This document shows, piece by piece, positions 51,801-62,408 of a stretch of DNA of 64,000 nucleotides. This DNA is from Cafeteria roenbergensis. Taxonomy: Eukaryota > Sar > Bigyra > Bicosoecida > Cafeteriaceae. Made by a program: the position numbers and the translations under genes. The DNA is taken from the NCBI GenBank assembly GCA_008330645.1, contig VLTN01000033.1:351008-415007 (forward strand). Direction: 5' to 3'. Numbering within the stretch: position 1 is the stretch's first letter; each line of letters starts with the position of its first letter. The notes under the pieces are model-generated. The model was not told where the DNA came from. It was given only the letters and a program-made list of their open reading frames with translations, and did not search any database.

Positions 51801-54783
51801 CAGCCAGGGAATGCTCACGTCCCTCGGCCCCGTGGGGCCCCCGGGAATGCCGCCGCCCGGCGCTTTGGCCAGCCTGGAGGCGCCCGACCCCTTGCGCGGC
51901 CCGCTTCCCCGCGTCGCTGCGCCGCTCGCTGGCGCTGTTTCGGCACTTGCGGCGCCAAGCGACCTCGACGACGCTCTGCCGTGGCCGATGCGAGGCAGCG
52001 ACACGGCGGTCTGAAGGCCGCTGCGGCTCCCGCCAGAACGGCTCCCGCCAACCCCCCGCCAGCCCCGCTGCCATCGTCGAGCCCGCTGTCCTCGTCGCCG
52101 CTCCCGCCCTCCCCGTAGCCGCCCCCGCCGGCGGCCAGGATCACCGCCCGGCTGCGAGACCCGGCGGCCGTGGCCCGCACCCCAGAGCGGTCGTTGGCCC
52201 CCGGCGGCTCGACCGCGCCCCGCGCCGCCAGCGCTTCGGCGTGTTCCTTGGGGTCCGTCCACCCCACCCGGTCCACGGCGCGGCGCCGCCGCCGCTCCTC
52301 GCGCCTGGCCTCTGCCCGTGCAGCAGCCTCCGGCCCCATGGCCTTCGCCACGCGTCCTGCCGCGGGGTTCCCGCTCTCGTCCAGCCCGCTGCTCTCACTG
52401 CTGTCCGCCTCGTCGTCTGCCCCGGCCCCTCCGCCGGCCGCGTCCTCGCCGTCCACGTCGGGGTCGCCAGCCTCCAGCGCCTTCACCTCCGCCCTCTCCC
52501 TCCGCCTTGCCCGGCGCCGCGCCTTGGCCGCCTGCCGCTTGCGCTCCCTCTGCCGCTCCCCCTTGGCCCTGGCGTTCTCCTGCATCTCCCCAAGGCGCTT
52601 CTTGGAGATGTCGAGTTGCGCCTTGGCGTCGAGGCCAGACAGGTCATCAAAGCCGCTCTGCGCAGCGGCTGCTGCCAGGTCCTCCTCCGCCTCCGGCCCG
52701 CCCCCGTACCTGCTCGCCACCAGCTTGGTCAGCGCGCCCAGCCCCATGCCCTCGGACGCCTCCGCTCGCTTCTTCTTCTCGGCCTCTCGCTCGGCACGCC
52801 TGTCCGCCTTGGTGGCCGCCTTGGCCGCCTCCAGCCCGGGGCCCTCCCGCGGGTCCACAACCCGCCGCACGGGCACTCGCCGCAGCGGGGCCTGCGCCCC
52901 GGCCGGGTAGTTGCCCTCCCCGGCCTTGCTCGCCACGCGCTCGAACATGGGCTGCAGCGGGAGCGCAGGCGCCGAGCCGCCCTCAGGCGGCTTCGTGGCC
53001 TCGTGGACCATCATCTTGCCCACGCTGTCGTCGTCGCTGCTGTCGAGCGGCTCCAGCCCCGCAGGCCCGGCCATGGACGGCCTCCGGCCCCGCTCCCTGT
53101 GCTCGGCAAAGGGCACGTGCCCGCCGGTGTGCCCGGCCCACTCCCCCCGCCGTGCGGCCGGGCTGCCGCGGCGGACGCGCGCCCGTGATCTCGCCCGCCG
53201 CCGGACACGCGTGTGCCCCCCGCCCCGGCCATGCTGCCGGGGAGCTCACCGGGCCCCGCCCCGCTGCGGAGGCCCCCCGCGGGTGCCTGAGCCCAGACAC
53301 CAAGCTGCGCGCCCCGCCGTCCTCGCCGTCGCTCCAGGCCCCCTCGCTCTCCGCCTCTGCCGTGGCCGACGCGGGCTCGGCATGTGCCCACCGCTGAGCG
53401 CCCGCGAACGACGACGACAGCGGTCCCTGGGGCAGGGGCTGCCTCGGCTGGAGCTCCTCCGGCACGGCCTCGTCGACGTCGGTGCGGAGGCTGAGCCCCA
53501 CGCCAAACTCCGACGGCCCCGGCTCACCGCCAGGGCCTGCGCCAGCGGGAGCGGGCTGGAAGGACACGCGCCCGGCTGCCGCGTCGTCCTCGTCGCTCTC
53601 GGACTCCCCTGGCAGAGCTGGCAGCCCCCCCACCGCCCCGCTTGCAGCCGCACCCTGCAGCCCTCGCCCGTGACCGCTCACGAAGAGCTCCTCCCTCCGG
53701 TTGCCCCTCGCACGGCGCGACTTGGAGTCGGGGTACCCCAGCGGGGCCTGCTGGTCAGGAGTGCATCCACCGAAGGACACGACGTCGCCACTCTCCGTGA
53801 GACAGGCGGCCACCCGGGCGTCGAAGGAGCAGGTCACCTGAACCACCCCCCGGCCGCAGAGGGCCTGCATCACGGAGGGGGACCCGCGGACGAAGAGCCG
53901 GTCCCAGCAGTGCTGCTCCGGCCCGTACCCCACCCCGAACGCAATGACCGTCCCCTTGGCCTCCCCGCGTCGCTCTCGCTGCAGCTTCTCGAGGGCTTCG
54001 GCTCGGGCGACGCGCTTCAAGTCCCGCCGCTGCTGCTGCAAGATGCGGTCAATCAGCTGGGCGCGCGTCCCAATCTGGTCCAGGTCGCGGGAGGCCAGCG
54101 CCACCCTGAGCTCCCGCAGGCTCCAAGCCATGAGCTCCTCCAGGGTCACGTTGAGCCAAAAGTCCTCCAGCTCCACCATGCGCTCCGCGTTGCGCTTCAT
54201 GACCGACATGGCGCGCGCCTCGCGCTTCTTCTGCGCGCCCACACACCGATCGCGCAGCGAGGCCGGGAGGAGAAGCGCGCGTTGCTGGGCCGTCCGAGGC
54301 GGCTGGCACACGACGCAACCCCCAAGTGCCAGGAGGAGCCCCCTCAGCGCCGGGCTACATCGCGCGCACCGCACGGGGATCACAGGCCACCCGCCGCGTC
54401 GACGCCTGCACGGCGTCCCGGCCCTGGGGAGGCGCGGCCGGGCTGCAGCCTCGCGATTCGCCGTCCCTCGGCACTCGCCCACCGCCCAACGCGCTGTCCC
54501 CGAGCCCCGCCCCCGTGGATGCCACGCCAGCGCGTACGCAGCGCGCCGCCCTGCCAGCTGTGCGCGCCGCTTCCAGCTGGGAGCCGTGGGGCGGAGCGCA
54601 GGCGCGGCAAGGCATCGCAGCGAAAAATGACCGGCAACTGGGAGTTGCAAAACTAACCTCCAACGTCCGGACCGCCTTGGACTTCCATTTCTGGATCTTC
54701 CGGACCAGGTCCAGGGTCAGGTCTGCCGAGGCAGCGCCCCTCCCGGAGCGCTGAGCCCGGTCGCGCCGCAGCGCAAGCGCCAT
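48891..54783 (-). CDS. SAP-domain plus RCC1-repeat protein (multi-exon, one or two unresolved joints)
   Basis: First exon 54783-54658 (MALALRRDRAQRSGRG...RTLE), donor GTTAGT. Second exon 54230-53250, acceptor GCGCGCAG, donor GTGAGC, phase 0 on both sides. The remaining coding runs from about 53140 or 53101 to TAG at 48891. Exon 2 has a SAP-like DNA/RNA-binding helix pair (SLRELRVALASRDLDQIGTR then AQLIDRIL), and a first RCC1-like block (VVQVTCSFDARVAACLTESG). After about 400 residues of charged, Arg/Glu/Ala-rich sequence come further RCC1 blades: VFVWGGNPAGQHGMG, VYSWGSGAGGRLGIG, VYACGTGTVGQLGLL, VWTWGSAAGNCLGRP. The C-terminus has a coiled helix and Cys/His residues. RCC1 propellers bind chromatin or act in GTPase regulation; the role here is unknown. 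The exon 2/3 acceptor is not resolved, and near 52040-52060 (a run of six G on the coding strand) the frame changes with no intron signal. Confidence 0.78.
52010..52080 (-). other. Frame break in the SAP-RCC1 gene at a G homopolymer
   Basis: Coding sequence from about 53100 down (ending ...DDGSGAGGGLAGA) reads in one frame. From about 52010 down (TAVSLPRIGHGRASSRS...) it reads in another, consistent with one missing base. The coding strand has GGGGGG at about 52052-52057. The only GT...AG pair in the gap would remove 33 bases and would not change frame, so a small intron does not explain it. Confidence 0.65.
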
Positions 54784-55192
54784 GGCGGGCAGCCGTGGCA
54801 ACGGGCACCGGACTCTGCGACAGGCAGACCAGGAACTCACTCTGCCGGCTATGGATCAGGCAGTCCGAATTGAGGACGTTCCCGCGTCACGGCCAGCGTC
54901 GCGCGGCATTTCTCGCACGGATCTGCCCTATGCCGTCGCGAGCGAGAGTTGGGTACGGGGACCTGCGACAGGCAGAAGGAGTCGGGCCGCGTTTGGGGTC
55001 CGTCAGGGGTGCGAACAACAAGCTCGTGCGGCGCGCGCTGAAGCGGGGTTGCGGCTGTGCTGGTGAATCGCCGTGCTGGGAGTTGAACTCCAAATGGGCG
55101 CTGGCTGGGGGTCGCTCTGGCCACGCTGCTTCGGCGCCGCCCGCGCCCGCAGCACTCCCCGCGCAGCCTCGGCTCGACCTCGCCGTCCAGTG
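54784..55192. promoter_or_regulatory. Divergent upstream region of SAP-RCC1 and CCCH genes
   Basis: 409 bases between head-to-head start codons. It is lower in GC than the coding flanks (around 54840-54960). No TATA-like element stands out. The 55070-55090 stretch contains GGGAGTTGAACTCC, which loosely recalls a tRNA T-arm, but no cloverleaf forms around it. Confidence 0.4.
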
Positions 55193-58100
55193 ATGGCGGG
55201 CCCGACGGGCTACGGTGGCCAATGGCCCCCGCCGCCGCCCTCGGCTGGCGTGGGGGGCGCGATGCAACCTGCCGGGGGGGCTGGCGTCTCTCGAGGCCCT
55301 CCTCGCCGCCGCATGGACTCGCGCCGGTCCACCGAGCGCTACAAGTCCAAGGTGGGCGCCCGCTCCAAGCGAAAGCCCGCGCGGGCCCTCGCTGTCCTCG
55401 CGTGGCTGCCGGCGACGGCCGCTCGCAACCCCCGGGCGGCAGTCCCCGCGCGGCGTTGGGCACGCTCTTCCTTTGCCGCTGCTCCTGTCGGCTGCCGCCC
55501 AGCGCGCCCTCGCCTCGCTGGGAACCCCGCAGTCTCGGTCTGGCCAAGGCTGCCCCAGGGGCGGTCTGCCTTCGCGGGCCACTCGCCCCTCGCCGGCCCT
55601 TCCCACTCGCCGCCGCCCCTGTCCCCGAGTCCGTTTTGGCCCCGCGCAGATCTGCCTGTTTTGGCTCCAGCCCGAGGGCGTGAGTCCCGCTGAATCAGCC
55701 GCCGCCCTCCGCTGCGCCCGCCCCGCACGGCTGGCCCCGCTCCAGCCCCGCTCCGCCCGGCGCTTGCGGCTCGCCGTGGGCGCTTCTCGCACGCGACGGC
55801 GGCTGCGGCCTGCCGCCAGCGCGACGCCCAGCAGCAACGCGCTGCTTGCCTGGCAGCGCAAGTTGCCTCTGGCATGGCCGAACATCGCGCCCAAAGATGG
55901 CCAAGTCTCACGCCTCGCCCAGCCCCCTCCGCGTCGCGGCCCCCCGCGCGCCCCCGGCCTCCCCGCCCCCTCGCAGTGTCGCTACGGCAGCGACTGCTGG
56001 TTCGCCCACGGCCCGGACGAGATCCGGACGACCGCGAACAGCAACACGCCCGGAAACAGCCCCGCAACCAACCTGCGGTGAGCGACACGTTCGGCTGCGG
56101 CGGCGCGCCTCTCTGCCCTGCGACTGCCCCAGCCCCCTTGCGGGCCGCCACGTCGCAGCCCCCACCGACTCTGTCGCGCCCCGCCCCCGCAGCTACAAGG
56201 TCCGCATTTGCCGCCACTGGTCGGAGTCTGGAGGAGACTGGTGCCCGCACGGCGTGAGGCTCCCTCGTGTCCTGAAGCAGCCTGCCCAGCGCTTGCAGCA
56301 GCTCTCCACGTCGCGCGCGCGCGCGCCCGGTTGTGACAGCATCACGGACTGCCGTCAAAGTGTGTTTCTCTTGGCTGCCCGCAGGTCCGCTGTACGTACG
56401 CGCACGGAGAGGACGAGCTGCGCACCCCGAACGACAACGTCGCGCTGGCGGGACGCGAGCGCGGCAGCACCGACGATGACGCCACGGACGAGGCCTCCGG
56501 CGCCGGGGCAGCCCTCCCGGAGAGGCGCGCGCCATTGACGACAGCGCACCGACGCAGTCCCACTCGTGGGACCGGCGTGGCGGCCACCGCGATGGCGGCG
56601 GCGGCGCGCTCAGCACCTCGACCGCGGGTCCGCGTCGGGTGGGGAACGGGCGCGGAGGCCCCTCTGGCCCCGGCGGCCGGCACGCCCACGGACACGGACA
56701 CGCGCACGGACACGCGCATGGACACGCGCACGCCCACGGAGCGGGTCGCCAGCAGTCCCGGTGGGCCAGCGCCGCCGCCGACGGCCGCCACCCGGGCATG
56801 AGCGGCGCCCACCCGCACGCGCCGCCTCCTGGCATGCGAGGCCCCGCCCCGGGCTACGGTCACGGGTCCTGGGACTTCCACGCGGGCGGCTTTGCCCACT
56901 CCCACGGGCGGCCCCTTCCCCTCCCGCAAGGCAGCGCCGGGGGCCACCCAGGAGCTGCGCCCGGTGGCGCGCAGGCTCACCGCGGCCCGACCCCCGTCTC
57001 GGTGGGCCAGCCCGCCTCTTCGCCGCCGGCGCCCGCCCACGCCAAGCTCGGCCCCATTGACGAGGCCGAGGTTCGCGTGCTCGTGGCCGCGGCCGCGCGC
57101 TGGATGGCGGCGAGCAGCGGGGGCGGGACGCCGAGCGGCGGGGAGCCGCCTGCCGACGGAGCGCCGGCCGGCCCCGCCAAGCCCTCGGACGACCCTGGCA
57201 AGCCCTCCGGCGACGGCCGGGCGGCCGGGCAGGCCATGGCGGACTCCAAGGACGACGCCGGCACCTCCGCCCCGCCCTCAAGTGCGGACGAGGCTGGCAA
57301 GGCCGCGGAAGGGGCATCTGAGGCCGACGTCGCCTCCCTTCGGCGCCTCGCCGCCTCCCCCGCCTCCGACCCCGCGGCGGTGTCCCGGGCGCAGATGCAC
57401 ATCCGCTATCTCGCCGCGCAGGACCAGGCATCGTTCCTCGACCAGGTCCGCTCCCTCGCGGGCAAGGAGGACTACAAGGCCGCCATCGCCGCCCTGGCCC
57501 TCGGCCACACCGTCCAGCCCGCCGCGGGGTCCGCCCCGGCCTCGCGCAGCCCCGACTCGGCCATGCCGGGCGGTGGCCTCCAAGCCGGCGTTCCGGGGAA
57601 AGCACCCCCTCGGCCCGCCGCGGCCGGACTGGGGAGGGCCGCCTCGCGACTCTGCCCGGCGCCCAGCACCGCTATCGGTGCACGGCGACGGCCCCTCGCG
57701 GGGTCCCGGCGGGCCTGGCACGCCTCCCAGCTTCGGCGGCCACGGCCAGTACAGCCCGGTGGTCTCCGGCGCAGGCAGACACCCGCCCTCCCGCCCCTAT
57801 CCGGGGGGTGCAGGCCGCGGCGCCCCGTCCTTCCCGGGGATGCGGCACGCTGCCGGGACCCCGCCTCGCCACTTTGCCCCGGCGTTCTTCGACGGCCGGC
57901 AGATGTACTTCCAGCCGCCCCCAGGCACGCCCCCCGCCCAGGCCATGCCCGCGGGCGGCTTCGGCTACCACGAGGCCGCGGGCCACGGCCCTAGGGGCCC
58001 CCCACGGTTCGGCACCCTTCCCCCGCAGCAGCAGTGGTCCGACCCCGCCACGGGGTATGCACCCCACCCTGCCTCCCCCGGCAGCGCCGCGGCCCGCGGC

Positions 58101-58712
58101 CACTACCGCATGTCCGGTGGCCCTCCCGGGGCCGGCCCGGGTGCGGCCGGCCCGGAGTTTCACTTCGCCGACGGCGGGGTGCCATCTGCGCGAGAGGCTG
58201 CGCCGCACGGCCACCCTCTGCATGGCGACGTCCGGAAGGGGTATGGGGCTCCCCCTCCGCAGGACGCTCGCCGGCCGCGCGAGACCCCGAGCGCGCACCA
58301 CGCGCCAGACGAGGGCGGCGTGGCTGCAGCGGCGGTTGCGATGGCCTCCCTCCAGCTTGACGACGAGCCCTCGTCCAGCCCCGACCACCCGGCCCACAAG
58401 TGCCGCGCTTCCGGCGGCTTCCCATGCCGCCCAGGGCCTGAGAGCACCGACTCCCCCGCCTTCAGCATGGACTCCTGGCCCTCCCTGGCCCACGACGCCG
58501 CAACGGCACCCAGCGACGCTGCCGGCTCGCAGCCCCGACTGGAGCTCGGGTTCGGCGGCGGGGCGCTGTCCTCCGGCCTGGGAAACTACGGGGCCACCAG
58601 CCTCGACGGGTCGGGCTCGCTCGGTCTGTGGCACGCATCGGCCCTGCCCAGCTTCGGTCTCTCCCAAGACGGCCCTGCGCACGAGGTGGGCGGCGCCGAG
58701 GACCTCATGTGA
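55193..58712 (+). CDS. Tandem CCCH zinc-finger protein (five exons incl. a 30-base microexon)
   Basis: Exons: 55193-55351, 55650-55679, 55977-56077, 56193-56253 and 56385-58712; donors GTGGGC, GTGAGT, GTGAGC, GTGAGG; acceptors all GCAG. The first finger is built from three exons: ...RYKSK | ICLFWLQPEG | CRYGSDCWFAHG, an exact C-x8-C-x5-C-x3-H. The second is built from two: YKVRICRHWSESGGDWCPHG | VRCTYAHGEDEL, C-x10-C-x5-C-x3-H. Both are preceded by RYK-type residues, as in TTP/Nab-like RNA-binding CCCH pairs. The long last exon is disordered: a His/Gly/Ala-rich run (HAHGHGHAHGHAH), Pro/Gly/Ser/Ala blocks and a conserved-looking helix (DEAEVRVLVAAAARW). It ends EDLM at a TGA. Within it the frame changes near 56515-56535 and back near 57590-57605 (next to CCCCCC), about one base lost then one gained. 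mRNA binding is inferred. Confidence 0.8.
56515..57605 (+). other. Pair of compensating frame changes in the last CCCH exon
   Basis: From the last splice site to about 56515 the exon reads in frame (CTYAHGEDEL...GAALPE). From about 56530 to 57590 the protein-like sequence (IDDSAPTQSHSWDRR, the HAHGHG run, LGPIDEAEVRVL) is one frame over. From about 57605 (LGPPRPDWGGPPRDS to EDLM) it returns to the first frame. The 57590s site is a run of six C. Confidence 0.6.
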
Positions 58713-59556
58713 ACCCCAGACGGCCGGACCCATCCCGCCACCACGCTCGTAGGCTGATCGAGCACCGGTTGTCTCCCCTCCCGCGCCCCCCCAACCGCTA
58801 CCGGGCTGAGAGTATGCGCTCGTGCCCCCCCTCCCGCGTTTGCTCTCCCTTCCGCCTGAAGCAGCACTGGTGGCCGGCCCGTCCTGGCTGGCCCGTCTCT
58901 TCCCCTCCCGCGAGGCCGCCCCCCGAGGCCCGCCTGCTACGCGTGGCAACTGTGTTTTGTCTGGCTTCCGCCTGCCCCTCATGTGGGCGCCCAGCGCGCC
59001 GCTGTCGATAAACGGCTCGGCCCAACCCCAACGATCGGATTCTCCGTCTGTTTTGGCATCATGTGTGTTGACGCCGCAGCGCCGCGGCCCGCGCCGCTGT
59101 GTGCTAGGAAGCTGATGGTATGAGCTTGCAGCAACCAGTGGTGCGGGCCGGCCGCATGCGTGCCCAGCCTCCTGCTCCCCCCTGCTGGCGACGATGGTCG
59201 CTTCTGCCGCCCCTGGCCCTGCCTGCCGAGACCGCGAGTCGCAATGCACTTCTACGGCCCCGCCGCTGACGCCCGGCTCCAGGGCTCTGCGGACAGAGGG
59301 CAGCACCGCGGCCAACGGCGCAGTATGAGGCGCCGGGAGCGCATCGTGTGATGTTTGTCTCTTGTCTGTCTGTCTGTTTGTATGTCTGTCTTCTGTGCGT
59401 GCCTCTCTGTGGCGCGCGAATTCGGTCCGCAGCCTCGGGGCCCGCGCGGGCGGGCGGTGCGCATGGCCCGCGTGTCCGCCGCAGGCCCACCTTTCCCGAA
59501 GGGGGAGGGGAGCGGGCGCATTCACGCACGGCCGCGAGCTGGCAAGCAGCGCCAGG
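58713..59556. other. Intergenic between CCCH gene and the mobile element, no gene seen
   Basis: 844 bases with the 3' UTR of the CCCH gene and a TGTC-type microsatellite near 59356-59394. No frame carries recognisable protein features. It ends at the left terminal repeat of the element. Confidence 0.5.
59356..59394 (+). repeat. TGTC/TGTT microsatellite
   Basis: An imperfect tetranucleotide tract (CTTGTCTGTCTGTCTGTTTG type) about 160 bases before the mobile element. Confidence 0.75.
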
Positions 59557-59574
59557 GGTCTGCCGCTCACCTCT
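59557..59574 (+). repeat. Left terminal inverted repeat of the element
   Basis: GGTCTGCCGCTCACCTCT, identical to the reverse complement of 63983-64000. It is followed by an A/T-rich subterminal block with several AATAT/ATATTC inverted motifs (59588-59660), possible transposase-binding sites. Confidence 0.88.
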
Positions 59575-59964
59575 GCCAGAATGGTCTTCGAATATGCTTT
59601 TTAAATATGAATTCGAAACGCTCCTTTCATATTCAGCACATGCTTGCGTCCGAATATTGACTCAGCAGAGCTGGCGGCCGCGGGTTCGCTGCAGCACTCA
59701 ACCGCCCCAAGCGGGCCACCGGGTGCGGCTTGACCCCCAGGAACAACGCTGCCCGACTGAAGCAAGTGATCCCCAGTCTCCATGGCTGTAGCACAGTCTG
59801 AGTCACACTCCATGGCGCATGGCGCCGAGGCATCTCACGCAGGTCAGCATTCGTCGCGGCGGCACGCCTGCCAAGGCGAAGGAATCAGGCGCCATGGCTT
59901 ACGCAGGGGTTGTGCGTTGTGCTTTTCGTTTGACCCGGCGCGCAGGGGCGCCCGGACGGCCTTT

Positions 59965-61484
59965 ATGGACGCGGAGCAGTTCTTTGACATTTTGCGCTCG
60001 TTCAAGGACCGCCTTCCCGGGCTGATTGCCACAGCCAACCACACCCTGAGAAAGGGCACTCACGTGCGACGGCCAGGCAAGGTGAAAGAGTCTACCATGC
60101 GGCTCAGGGTGACGTCTCATCTCAGGCATCAGGTTTGGTCGTACGTGGCAGACCATGTCAAGCTTCCTCACGTGACTGCGGAGTACCTTGATCTGCGATT
60201 CAAGCGTCACTTCAATGCTGCAAATGCTACATGGAAGGTCGCGCAGCAGCAAGCCTCCGAAACTTCAACGGCGACTCAGGCTCGCCGCGCTGCTGGCAAG
60301 CCTGACGTGATCATGACCGTGAACGAAGAGCTGCTGATTTTCTACGCGACGGAGTTCGGTGTCGTTTGCCACCTGGAACTATCCGAATCTATCCGGAAGC
60401 GGGTTTGAAGCCACCGCGCAGCCTCCGCTTCGGGCCCCAGCATCTCATCAGCAGGACTTGGTGGCCGCTGCTTCAGGTTCCGGGCCCTGGTCATTGCCCG
60501 AAGCCGCAACCGACTCTTCGCTCGACTCGAGTGCTGATTCCGACGACGGCGAACTTGTGCCGCCACGCTCGTCCACTGGGGCTTCGGCTGGACGGCCAAG
60601 CCAGACCAGCGGCTCCTGGGTGGGCAGTGATCGTGCTGCGCATGCGGCGGCTGGACAATCTGCCATTGAAGCAGCTCGCTTTGGCCAGACAGCGGGAGAA
60701 GAAGCGTGCTCGTGAAGAGGAGCGCCTCCGGCAGCTGGAAGGATTACGCTCAAAACGGCCGAACACTGCGCTGCTGGCTTCGATGATCGGAGGCGACCAC
60801 GAGCCGCGGGACACAGACCCGCGGCAAATGGCAGTCGAAATGGCTCTCAAAGCGGACGTTTTCCAGGCTATCACTGTGCTTGAAATGTTCCAGGCCCTTC
60901 ACCCCGACGGGTGCGCGCTGCATGGCGTGGCGCTCTCCGCCATCGCCAAGGCTCTCCTGTTCCATCTGTCCGCGGACGACCGCACGCGGCTGGGATTTTT
61001 TCTCATACCCCACCCGGACGCCCAGAAAGCCGTAGTGACCAGACGGCCTCTCTGTCCAACGGACGCACATGCAGTGCTTGACCAGTATCGCACAAGCTTG
61101 GAGTTGTTTGCATCTCTCAGCCCCGCAGCCAGAGTTGTCCTGGAACGGATGGCAGAACGTTCCACCCTGACAAGTATGTCTCCCCCACACCTCGGGACAG
61201 AGCTTCGGCACGGCCGTGGGAGCTGGTCGATCGGAAGCCGCTGCCGCTGCGGCTTCATCGGGGCCTGGAACAGCCACCTCATTGCCTTCCTCTTCCGCAG
61301 GTTGGCAGTCTCGCCTAGACGGCGCCGATCCCAGAACCAACTGAGTCAGAGCAAGCGAACGCGATCTGCGACCCAAGTGCACGTTCGTGGCGGCTGGACG
61401 CGTTTGCGGGCGCTTTGGTCCAAGTCCTGCCTGTCGCCTGCGGCTTTGAGAGCCCGCAGCCAACCTCGGTTGCTTAAAGGTTGA
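59965..61484 (+). pseudogene. Broken plus-strand gene of the transposon, function unknown
   Basis: Protein-like sequence runs through three frames: MDAEQFFDILRSFKDRLPGL... (59965-60408), then FATWNYPNLSGSGFEATA... to about 60640, then RRLDNLPLKQLALARQREKK, a basic coiled helix, and ADVFQAITVLEMFQALHPDG to about 61170. The first part is basic and helical with an FFDILRSFKDRLPGL start; the middle is Ser/Asp-rich; the third part is a charged helix followed by a hydrophobic repeat-like region. I recognise no domain. In PIF/Harbinger elements the second gene is often a Myb/SANT-like DNA-binding partner of the transposase; that role is possible by position only. It may also have undetected introns. 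Confidence 0.5.
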
Positions 61485-61541
61485 GTGTGGCATTCCCTCG
61501 ACGTGTAAAGCCATGCGTGGGTGCACTTGTGTTGGCTAGCC

Positions 61542-62408
61542 CTAAGCTCTCTGGCATTGCTTGTATTTGGGGGTACTTTCGCTCCAAGCAATCCCTTCGC
61601 AGCTCAAACGCTTACGGCTGGTGCAAAACACTGTCGTTCGGGGCTCAGTGCACTTCAAACTCGGCATAGCGCCTTGGGCGTGCTCTCGTTCGGCTCGACC
61701 GAGAAGGCGCGACGCCAGGAGGGGGGTGCTTGGGCGGGCTGCCGCGAAGTGGAGATCGCAAGCAGCGACTCCTTCTGTGGACTCAGCCGCAGCTGTGTGC
61801 TGAGCCTCCTCGGGGCCCACCTCGGACCCTGGCAGGTCCACGTCCAATACGGCGACGACGGGGGCAGACGCTGCAGCCGGGGCTGACGCTTCCGATGCTG
61901 TCGGCACACTGTCCTCGACAGGGCTATCATCCGGGCACGTGGCAAGCACGAACCCGGGCTGCGGTGGCAGCTTGCTCGGCCGCCAAAGAGGTGGCCGCCA
62001 CGACCGCACTGGGGCTGCTCCCTCGCGCCGGCACGTGGGAAAGGTTCCCAGCAGACGATGCCAGGCCAGAGAAGCTGGCGTATTTGGGCGGCAAGCCCAT
62101 TGCAGCCCGCTGCGCCACAACAGCGTCAATCAAGAAGCCGTCTGTTGGCTGTGCAAGCACCATGTTGAACCAAAACAGGTGAAACTTTCTGTCAGGGCCC
62201 ATCCGGACAACGACAGACCTGCCTTGGCAGCAACCCACGCCGTGGCCAGACGGCGGCGGTTGGTCTTGCCTGCCTCTTTGGCCTCAAGGTCGCAACTGGA
62301 CCCTGAGAGCGGTCTAGGCGAACCAGACGAGGTCCTTCCGGAGCAAATCTTCCAGAAGACCTGCACGCGTGCACGCTCCTGCCCAGGCGGCCAGTTCGGT
62401 TTATGGTG
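61542..62408 (-). pseudogene. Minus-strand coding remnants downstream of the transposase
   Basis: Minus-strand segments in different frames read like continuous protein: FWKICSGRTSSGSPRPLSGS, then MGPDRKFHLFWFNMVLAQPT, DGFLIDAVVAQRAAMGLPPKYA, and an acidic Ala-rich stretch (VAVLDVDLPGSEVGPEEAQ) ending at 61542. They may be the C-terminal extension of the transposase or a separate small gene. I do not recognise them, and stops and frame changes interrupt every version. Confidence 0.4.

Noticed and set aside
54301-54311. Acceptor GTGCCAG for the second exon of the SAP-RCC1 gene
   Set aside because: It is in phase, but GCGCGCAG at 54231 is also in phase, matches the GCAG consensus and avoids a Cys/Pro/Leu stretch unlike the rest of the protein.
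55060-55095. tRNA-like T-arm sequence
   Set aside because: No acceptor stem, D-arm or anticodon arm can be formed around it.
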